From assembly GCA_964626015.1 (NCBI GenBank), contig CAZVCC010000076.1, positions 1 to 12,487 on the forward strand: a DNA stretch of 12,487 bases, written 5' to 3'. Numbering within the stretch: position 1 is the stretch's first letter; every line of letters starts with the position of its first letter. Under the pieces are notes generated by a model. It worked only from the letters and a program-made list of their open reading frames with translations. It was not told the DNA's origin and did not search any database. This DNA is from CAIKZJ01 sp964626015 (GTDB lineage: Bacteria > Bacteroidota > Ignavibacteria > Tepidaquicellales > Tepidaquicellaceae). Shown here in pieces: positions 7,718-12,487 of this stretch. The position numbers and the translations under genes are program-made.

Positions 7718-7783
7718 TAAATTATGAGCGGGAAAGATGAAATAATGATAAAGGTAATGAAGAAAATTCATCAAGATAAAAAG

Positions 7784-7897
7784 CGGTTTATGAACCGAAG
7801 TATTGCCAAATCTTTTTGGCGGATGCAATTTGAATCAGTACCGGAAAATTGTTTTGTCTCAATGTTTTTAACAGGGGGGACAGCTGACCCCCTGTTA
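7784..7897. repeat. Three perfect hairpins between the DUF6266-like paralogues
   Basis: CGGTT-TTATG... closes as CGGTT (7784-7788) with AACCG (7793-7797), loop of 4. GCCAAA (7805-7810) pairs with TTTGGC (7815-7820), loop TCTT. TAACAGGGGG (7869-7878) pairs with CCCCCTGTTA (7888-7897), a perfect 10-bp stem whose 9-base loop contains CAGCTG. The last is by far the strongest and most GC-rich element of the interval. No T-run follows it. The hairpins could end transcription after paralogue 1, stabilise RNA, or belong to a dispersed palindromic repeat. Confidence 0.6.
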
Positions 7898-7973
7898 CTA
7901 ATAAAATGCATTAACTCATCCGTTTGCGGTGAGAAATTACTTAATTCAAAATTTAAAACAAGGAAAATTAAAA

Positions 7974-8657
7974 ATGGCAAGATTTATTAGTCCCTTAGGA
8001 ATACTTATCGGAGGATGCGGGGATTTTGTTTACAGAAATTACAACGGTAAGACTATTGTTTGTTCAAGACCCGGTCCGCAGAAGAAAAGCACAGACCCAA
8101 ACGTGATTGCAAGAAGGAGTAGATTCAAGCTTGCAAATAAACTTAGCAGTGCGCTCGGAAGTATTCCTGCTATGAAATGCATCTGGAATCAGTTCGGTAC
8201 TAAAAAGAATATCACCGCCTTTAATAAAATGGTGAAGGATTTCTATCCGCACATCAGCGTCAGCGATATTCATGAATCATTTCGCATGGGTCCCTATTTT
8301 GAGAATATGTGGGTTGAATCTTCCGTATTCAAACAGGAAGATGAAAAACTGACAGCAGAGATTGAGATTGAAAATTCTGATTTCTGTAAGGAAAATATAA
8401 AGTCAGTTCAGATGATAGTGCTGATGTTTTTGAAAGAGCCTATGGATTATAACATGCCTGAATATGAAATTATTGCTCTTACTTCAAAAGAAACTAAATA
8501 CGCGGTAAACCAAACGATGAAATTTGAGGCAGAGGTAACCTGTGATAAAGCGAGAATTTGTGAAATGTATGATAAAAGAAAATTGTTTTATATGTTCGCC
8601 GGCTTTGATGAACAGCATAACGTAATCGGCTATTCAAATACTTTCAGTGATGTGTGA
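7974..8657 (+). CDS. DUF6266-like protein of unknown function (paralogue 2)
   Basis: A 227-residue protein starting MARFISPLGILIGGCGDFVY. I chose ATG 7974 over an upstream in-frame ATG at 7929 because AAGGA (7960-7964) sits 9 bases before it and because the start then lines up with MAR of paralogue 1. Shared ordered residues with paralogue 1 include the Gly-rich strand, Y-x-G-x-x-IV, RPGP, DP, SR, IP, W, AFN and ES. The C-terminal half is divergent and more Glu/Lys/Met-rich, with Cys residues absent from paralogue 1. No signal peptide, membrane span or catalytic motif is seen. Nearly equal length and conserved N-terminus with a diverged C-terminus suggest an old duplication, not a recent one. 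Function unknown. Confidence 0.65.
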   Translation: MARFISPLGILIGGCGDFVYRNYNGKTIVCSRPGPQKKSTDPNVIARRSRFKLANKLSSALGSIPAMKCIWNQFGTKKNITAFNKMVKDFYPHISVSDIHESFRMGPYFENMWVESSVFKQEDEKLTAEIEIENSDFCKENIKSVQMIVLMFLKEPMDYNMPEYEIIALTSKETKYAVNQTMKFEAEVTCDKARICEMYDKRKLFYMFAGFDEQHNVIGYSNTFSDV

Positions 8658-8699
8658 GGTTGCAGAGGTAGTACAAAATACAGTAGTCAGCGAAATTCC

Positions 8700-8732
8700 T
8701 AAGCCTGATTAGTCTTGCACTAATCAGGCTTA
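8700..8732. repeat. Strong 14-bp perfect hairpin after the second DUF6266-like gene
   Basis: The arms 8700-8713 and 8719-8732 are perfect reverse complements (TAAGCCTGATTAGT and its partner) around a 5-base loop CTTGC. It begins 43 bases after the stop codon at 8657. No T-run follows on either strand, so it is not a canonical Rho-independent terminator, but it lies between convergent genes and could work as a two-way transcript end. Confidence 0.75.
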
Positions 8733-8743
8733 ATAGAATAATT

Positions 8744-8797
8744 CGGCTAAAGCCGGTAATTATGTTTGATTCATTATCCGTTGGCTAAAGCCAACGG
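8744..8797. repeat. Pair of GGC-TAAA-GCC palindromes (REP-like)
   Basis: CGGC-TAAA-GCCG (8744-8755) and the longer CCGTTGGC-TAAA-GCCAACGG (8778-8797, 8-bp stem) share the core GGCTAAAGCC and the same TAAA loop, 34 bp apart start to start. Paired palindromes of this core between genes are a common dispersed repeat in Bacteroidota-type genomes as I know them. The arrangement resembles REP/BIME elements; no transposase gene is nearby. Confidence 0.65.
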
Positions 8798-8817
8798 CAA
8801 TTGTATAAGGACGGAGA

Positions 8818-8840
8818 TCCCCGATGGGAACATTCGGGGA
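8818..8840. repeat. Hairpin TCCCCGATG / CATTCGGGGA with GGAA loop
   Basis: TCCCCGATG (8818-8826) pairs with CAT-T-CGGGGA (8831-8840) with one bulged T, leaving the loop bases GGAA. It is GC-rich and part of the palindrome cluster between the convergent genes. Confidence 0.5.
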
Positions 8841-8932
8841 GGAAGGTTGAGTTACCCTAATAGCTTTTAGGGTAGGGCAAGCATCCTGCTTGCTGTTCAT
8901 CCTCAACCTGGAAGGTTGAGTTACTCTAAGAG
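8841..8932. repeat. 23-bp direct repeat enclosing two hairpins
   Basis: GGAAGGTTGAGTTAC plus eight further bases occurs at 8841-8863 and again at 8910-8932 with 21 of 23 identical. Between them lie hairpins 8854-8873 (ACCCTAA / TTAGGGT) and 8877-8893 (GCAAGCA-TCC-TGCTTGC). CTCAACCT (8902-8909) can pair either with AGGTTGAG of the first copy (8844-8851), closing a three-way junction, or with AGGTTGAG of the second copy (8913-8920), a hairpin with a GGA loop. Confidence 0.65.
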
Positions 8933-8965
8933 CAATTTTGTTTAAGAGATTAGTTCCATTTCTGG

Positions 8966-8990
8966 ATTCCATCTACAATCATGATGGAAT
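8966..8990. repeat. 8-bp stem hairpin ATTCCATC / GATGGAAT
   Basis: Arms 8966-8973 and 8983-8990 are perfect, loop of 9. The context TCTGGATTCC...GGAATGACAG resembles a very widespread class of intergenic palindromes seen in many environmental genomes. It closes the hairpin cluster that starts at 8700. Confidence 0.5.
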
Positions 8991-9018
8991 GACAGATAAA
9001 ACAAATGCTGTTCAGTTC

Positions 9019-9055
9019 TCACTTTGTCACTCTGTCACTTTATCACTCTGTCACT
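9019..9055. repeat. 8-bp tandem repeat, about 4.6 units
   Basis: Units TCACTTTG, TCACTCTG, TCACTTTA, TCACTCTG and a partial TCACT follow each other without gaps. A simple-sequence tract, likely from replication slippage. The sequence between here and the pmbA end has no gene I can support. Confidence 0.8.
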
Positions 9056-9117
9056 GCTTTTATTTGCTATCAGCTATGAATCCCGATAAAGAAAATCAGG
9101 ACTTCACAAAGAACGTT

Positions 9118-9152
9118 CAGCTATCAACAATAAACTAACAACTATCAACTAA
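9118..9152. repeat. Five heptanucleotide units at the 3' end of pmbA
   Basis: CAGCTAT, CAACAAT, AAACTAA, CAACTAT, CAACTAA follow one another in register and stop two bases before the pmbA stop codon (9155-9157 on the plus strand). An isolated CAGCTAT also occurs at 9071-9077. The units belong to the same CAACYAW family as the large array at 12179-12346 on the other side of the operon. Confidence 0.65.
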
Positions 9153-9154
9153 AA

Positions 9155-10483
9155 CTATTTTCCGCTGAAATCTACCTTATCAAACAAAAAGCTTGGAGTG
9201 CGGTTCGATGAATATACCTGCGGGTCATTGCCGACTTCAAGCAGGTTTGCCCATAAATTCTTAGCATTGCCTGATATGTTCATTTCGTTTACGGGGAATT
9301 TTATCTCGCCGTTTTCTACGTAAAATCCTGATATGCCGTTCGAGAAATCGCCCGTCGTCGTGTTGAAATTACCGCCAATGAAATCTGTTACGAGTATTCC
9401 TTTGTCAATCATCTTCACGAGCTCATTCATAGACTTATCGCCGTATCCATAAACGATGTTTGACGAACTGCCCGTGCTCGGTTCCATGTTCAGCTTCCTG
9501 CCATAATAGTTGTTTATGTAATAGCTGTTGAGTATTCCGTTTGTAACGATTTCTCTCCTCTGTGCCGCAAGTCCTTCTGAGTCAAACAAACGCGAAGCAA
9601 GCCCTTTCTTTACGAACGGGTCGTCAACTATAGTCAATTTATCAGAAGCAATTTTCTTGCCGAGCATTCCTTCCAGGTATGAGTTCTTTTGCTGAAGCGC
9701 CCTGCCGCCAAGTGCTCTGAGTATAGTACCGACAGGGTTTCCCGCTGAACGGTTTTCAACAACCATTTTGTAAACGCCTGAGTCTATTTTTTTCTGTCCG
9801 ATTTTTCCGAGCGTTCTTTGAAGTGCTATGTCTGCAATTTCTTCGGGGTTCAAAAGGTCTTTTAAATACCGTACCGTGCATCCGTGTCCTGCGGATGGTT
9901 TACCGCCGTTAGGGTCGTTTGCCGAGACGCTCGCATAAATAGAGTAACCCGTATCGACCGTTTCGCCGCTGAATCCGTTGCTGTGTATCAGCACACCTTT
10001 TGATATTGAATCGTAGTAGTAGGTTGTTACGTTTATGATTTTATCCGACTTACCGTTGATGCTGTTGTACATCTTTTGCAGAAGTCCTATCTTATTCTCA
10101 AAATCAACAGAGCTGAATCCTGAATCGCTTAGCTCAAGGTCCATGCTTAATAAATCTTTGTTCGGATAATATTTCCTGTCGGGCAGCGACCTCGCCTCAT
10201 CTTTTGCAAGATAGTTCGTCATTTTTACTGCCTCTTCTATAAACTTCTTCAGCGAGTTTTCCCTCAAATCGTTTGTGCTGTGAGAGGAATACCTGTTGCT
10301 GCAGTATAAATCAATGTTTAGCGACTTCTGGTTTGATTCCTGAAGTTTTTCAATGCCGTCGTTTAATAAGACTATGTTCAAGTTCTTATTTTCGCTTACT
10401 CCCGCGGTTACTTCTGTAGCTCCGCATTTTAGAGCGTATTCTACAGCCCATTCCGCCGTGTTTACTAAATTCTTATTATTCAT
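9155..10483 (-). CDS. pmbA: PmbA/TldE, partner subunit of the TldD/TldE metalloprotease
   Basis: A 442-residue protein, close to the ~450 of E. coli PmbA (TldE). Family hallmarks seen: the N-terminal helix NTAEWAVEYALKCGATEVTA, a Gly-rich stretch near residues 245-265 (SAGNPVGTILRALGGRALQQ), DDPFVKKGLASRLFDSEGLA, and the C-terminal segment GDFSNGISGFYVENGEI with PVNEMNISGN. It has no HExxxH, as expected for TldE, which is non-catalytic and pairs with TldD to form the cavity around the active site. The complex degrades unfolded or peptide substrates; in E. coli it trims the microcin B17 leader and degrades CcdA. It is the second gene of a minus-strand operon, 26 bases after tldD. No Shine-Dalgarno site is seen. 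Unlike its partner it carries no evident Tat or Sec signal, so export with TldD as a complex would be needed. Confidence 0.93.
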   Translation of the reverse strand: MNNKNLVNTAEWAVEYALKCGATEVTAGVSENKNLNIVLLNDGIEKLQESNQKSLNIDLYCSNRYSSHSTNDLRENSLKKFIEEAVKMTNYLAKDEARSLPDRKYYPNKDLLSMDLELSDSGFSSVDFENKIGLLQKMYNSINGKSDKIINVTTYYYDSISKGVLIHSNGFSGETVDTGYSIYASVSANDPNGGKPSAGHGCTVRYLKDLLNPEEIADIALQRTLGKIGQKKIDSGVYKMVVENRSAGNPVGTILRALGGRALQQKNSYLEGMLGKKIASDKLTIVDDPFVKKGLASRLFDSEGLAAQRREIVTNGILNSYYINNYYGRKLNMEPSTGSSSNIVYGYGDKSMNELVKMIDKGILVTDFIGGNFNTTTGDFSNGISGFYVENGEIKFPVNEMNISGNAKNLWANLLEVGNDPQVYSSNRTPSFLFDKVDFSGK

Positions 10484-10509
10484 ATTTTTAAATTATGATT
10501 TGTTTTGAA

Positions 10510-12057
10510 TTATTTGCTTTCACCGCCAACAGTCAGCTTTGATACTTTTACGGTCGGCAGTCCCATCGAAACAGGTACGCTTTGTCCGTTCTTGCCGCAT
10601 GTCCAGCCGCCCTGCGCCATCTTGAAATCGTTCGCTGCCATCGTGATATCCTTCAGCATCTTAGGTCCGTTTCCGATTATGTTTATGTCTTTTATTGGCT
10701 TCGTCATTTTGCCGTCTTCTATCAGGTATCCGTTCTTTACGTAAAATGTGAAATCACCCGGACCGATGTTTACCTGTCCGTTCGTGAATGTTTCGCAGTA
10801 AATCCCTTTCTTAACACTTTGTATTATTTCTTCCTTCGTGTGAGGACCGTTTGTCATGTACGTGTTTCTCATTCTTGGTAACGGTATGTGCCTGAATGAT
10901 TCTCTGCGTCCGTTCCCCGTGGGGCTGAGACTGTAATACTTTGAGCTGATTCTGTCGTGCATGTAACTCGTGAGTATTCCGTTTTCGACGAGGTACGTCT
11001 TCTGTGCGTCATTGCATTCGTCGTCGGTATTGATAGAACCCTGCAGTTCGGGATAAAGCGCATCGTCTATGATGTTCACAAAGTTCTCTGCAACGGGTTT
11101 GTTTATCATGTCGGAATAAATTGATTCTTTCTTCCTGTTAAAGTCTGCTTCCATTCCGTGACCAATTGCCTCGTGCAGAAGTATGCCCGATTCACCGGCC
11201 GCGAGAACTACTTCCATCTCGCCTGCTTCGGGTTTTACAGCGTCAAAAAGTATCATTGTTTTGCTTACTGCCTGTGACGCTATCAGGTCAATGTTTTTAC
11301 GTGAGAATAGTTCGAATCCTTTTCTGCCCGCCATATCTCCGTAGTTCGTTTCTTTCTTGCCTCCGGACTCCGCGGTGCAGTTTACTGCAATCCTGCCAAT
11401 CGGCTGAAAATCGCATACAGCATTACCCTCTGAATTTACCGCAAGTATGTAGTTTGAATCATCCGTGCAGTTTATGACAACTTTTATTATCCTGCCGTCT
11501 AATGAAAACACCTTCTCGTTTAATTCCTTCATAAGCGGCATCTTATCCGTGATTGAAACGTTCTCCCAGGGCAATTCAATCGGATAAATGTTCTTGATTT
11601 TCTTTTCTTTAATACCAACGGGTGATATACGCGAACCCGCTTTCGCTATGTTTGACGCAGTCTTTGCCGCTTCAAGCATGTTTGCCAGAGTTATTTCCTC
11701 AGCAAAAGAATAACCGGTCTGGTCGCCTTTCAGCACCCTGATTCCGACCCCGAAGTCAACGTTTGAATAAGCCCTGTTTACCTGATTGTCTTCAAGGATT
11801 ACGTAATTGCTTATCTTGTGCTGAAAGAATAAATCGCAGTAATCGCCGCCTCTGGAAAGGGCTTCGCTCATTACCTTTGCGAGCATTTCTTCCGTCACGT
11901 TAAACCTTCCATAATAATCCTTAATCGAATTCACATTCTTCACCCTTGCTAACGCATCATTACCCTGTAGTTTTAGAAATGCGGGTAGTACCAGGACACC
12001 GGTAAGCCCCATCGCAGATTTTTTTAAGAAGTTTCTCCGGTCAATGTGTGTTGTCAT
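10510..12057 (-). CDS. tldD: TldD, catalytic zinc-metalloprotease subunit, with twin-arginine signal
   Basis: A 515-residue protein, longer than the 481 of E. coli TldD because of an N-terminal extension. HEAIGH at 295-300 inside GESGILLHEAIGHGMEADF is the HExxxH zinc site of the family, and C487 in TCGKNGQSVPV is the third ligand; both flanking segments are well conserved, so it should be active. The N-terminus MTTHIDRRNFLKKSAMGLTG matches the twin-arginine pattern (R7-R8-x-F-L-K), followed by a hydrophobic segment and a possible ALA cleavage site at 35-37, so this form is probably exported or anchored; E. coli TldD is cytoplasmic. It works with PmbA, the next gene. No Shine-Dalgarno site precedes the ATG at 12057. 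G+C is clearly higher than in the left third of the window. No short precursor-peptide gene is seen nearby, so a proteolytic quality-control role is as likely as peptide maturation. Confidence 0.94.
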   Translation of the reverse strand: MTTHIDRRNFLKKSAMGLTGVLVLPAFLKLQGNDALARVKNVNSIKDYYGRFNVTEEMLAKVMSEALSRGGDYCDLFFQHKISNYVILEDNQVNRAYSNVDFGVGIRVLKGDQTGYSFAEEITLANMLEAAKTASNIAKAGSRISPVGIKEKKIKNIYPIELPWENVSITDKMPLMKELNEKVFSLDGRIIKVVINCTDDSNYILAVNSEGNAVCDFQPIGRIAVNCTAESGGKKETNYGDMAGRKGFELFSRKNIDLIASQAVSKTMILFDAVKPEAGEMEVVLAAGESGILLHEAIGHGMEADFNRKKESIYSDMINKPVAENFVNIIDDALYPELQGSINTDDECNDAQKTYLVENGILTSYMHDRISSKYYSLSPTGNGRRESFRHIPLPRMRNTYMTNGPHTKEEIIQSVKKGIYCETFTNGQVNIGPGDFTFYVKNGYLIEDGKMTKPIKDINIIGNGPKMLKDITMAANDFKMAQGGWTCGKNGQSVPVSMGLPTVKVSKLTVGGESK

Positions 12058-12080
12058 GTTTGAATTTTTATTTAAATGTT

Positions 12081-12124
12081 ATTCAAAATTTTAGTTTATT
12101 CAAAATTTTAGATTATTCAAAATT
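12081..12124. repeat. 17-bp-period tandem repeat just upstream of tldD
   Basis: ATTCAAAATTTTAGTTT (12081-12097), ATTCAAAATTTTAGATT (12098-12114) and ATTCAAAATT (12115-12124) are consecutive, 2.6 units. It ends 24 bases before the tldD start. On the minus strand the outermost copy contains TAATTTTG (12125 to 12118), a match to the Bacteroidota -7 element TAnnTTTG, but no TTTG-like -33 element lies at the right distance, so a promoter is only possible. Confidence 0.6.
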
Positions 12125-12178
12125 ACTTATTATTTCTATAATTAAATATGAACTATTATCTTACCATCAACTATTCTT

Positions 12179-12346
12179 GAACTAACAACCATCAACTAAC
12201 AACTAATAACCATCAACTAACAACCATCAACTAACAACCAACAACTAACAACCAACAACCAACAACCATCAACCATCAACTAACAACCAACAACCATCAA
12301 CTAACAACCAACAACTAACAACCAACAACCATCAACCAACAACTAA
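12179..12346. repeat. Array of 24 in-register heptanucleotide repeats (CAACYAW)
   Basis: From 12186 to 12346 there are exactly 23 consecutive 7-mers (161 bases) of the forms CAACTAA, CAACCAT and CAACCAA, with one TAACCAT, preceded by GAACTAA at 12179-12185. No insertion or deletion breaks the phase; variation is nearly limited to positions 5 and 7. It lies in the 430-bp region upstream of tldD, which otherwise holds only the 17-bp repeat and a short frame at 12366-12443. It is non-coding: TAG stops interrupt the minus strand. Confidence 0.9.
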
Positions 12347-12365
12347 CTATTATTCGTATTAATCA

Positions 12366-12443
12366 TTAAAATGTTCCAAATGAGTTTATATTTCTATCTA
12401 ACGCAAACCGATATAATGTCTTTTCTTTATCTGTGAAAATCAT
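12366..12443 (-). pseudogene. Short 25-codon frame, possible gene remnant or micropeptide
   Basis: Starts MIFTDKEKTLYRFALD and stops after 25 residues. AAGGA 10 bases upstream of the ATG is a good ribosome site, better than those of tldD or pmbA. The opening residues look like the first helix of a small bacterial protein, which would continue past this length, so it may be a truncated N-terminus; the stop is followed closely by the heptanucleotide array. I do not identify a family. It could equally be chance. Confidence 0.2.
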
Positions 12444-12487
12444 ACTCTTTCATTCCTTTTCAGTGTGCAATCTCTTTCTCTTTTTAA

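Noticed and set aside
7724..7990. 88-codon plus-strand frame between the DUF6266-like paralogues
   Set aside because: No ribosome site, three palindromes inside it, overlaps the well-supported start at 7974, and the translation has no protein-like pattern.
8938..9138. 66-codon plus-strand frame and a 70-codon minus frame (8760-8972)
   Set aside because: Both translate the palindromes and the 8-bp tandem repeat.
10582..11477. Plus-strand frames antisense to tldD (10505-10744, 10582-10881, 11166-11477)
   Set aside because: They are shadows of a firmly identified gene, with Arg/Cys/Leu-rich translations and no start signals.
12179..12346. CRISPR array
   Set aside because: Units are 7 bp without spacers; it is a tandem heptamer repeat.
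8658..12487. Peptide precursor gene for TldD/PmbA processing (microcin-like)
   Set aside because: No short frame with a leader and Cys/Ser/Gly-rich core near the operon; no modification enzymes in the window.

Overview
The window reads as a piece of a genome from the Bacteroidota / Ignavibacteriota side of the bacterial tree. This is inference. It rests on weak or absent Shine-Dalgarno sites in front of the right-hand genes, a twin-arginine TldD paired with PmbA, two DUF6266-like proteins (a family I know from Bacteroidota), and palindromes with a GGCTAAAGCC core of a kind common between genes in that group. No rRNA, tRNA or CRISPR was found.

Left part (1-6469) is very AT-rich (one hand-counted 60-base line at 601 has 14 G+C) and looks like accessory DNA. 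The first ~53 bases carry two tandem 23-bp repeats of the type found at the ends of IS21-family insertion sequences, and the sequence then enters the middle of a large superfamily 1 helicase gene. The helicase keeps its ATPase core and a C-terminal nuclease domain but seems to have lost its N-terminus to the insertion. An HNH endonuclease-like gene and a 486-residue orphan gene follow on the same strand. Helicase-nuclease plus HNH protein is what one expects in a defence or mobile-element region, but no complete named system is recognisable.

Middle part (6470-9154) holds two related genes of unknown function (228 and 227 residues, DUF6266-like), set among an unusual density of palindromes and short tandem repeats: an AGCCTT motif phased every 10-11 bp, a GC-rich nested hairpin ahead of the first gene, three hairpins between the paralogues, and a cluster of about seven hairpins with a 23-bp direct repeat after the second gene.

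Right part (9155-12057) is a minus-strand operon, tldD then pmbA (26-nt gap), with higher G+C (28 of 60 in one line at 9541), probably the chromosomal core. TldD carries HExxxH and the downstream zinc-ligand cysteine, and has a Tat signal, so the TldD/PmbA protease is probably outside the cytoplasm or membrane-bound here. Both ends of the operon are bordered by the same heptanucleotide repeat family (CAACYAW): five units at its 3' end and 24 perfectly phased units upstream of tldD. A short minus-strand reading frame lies at the far right edge.
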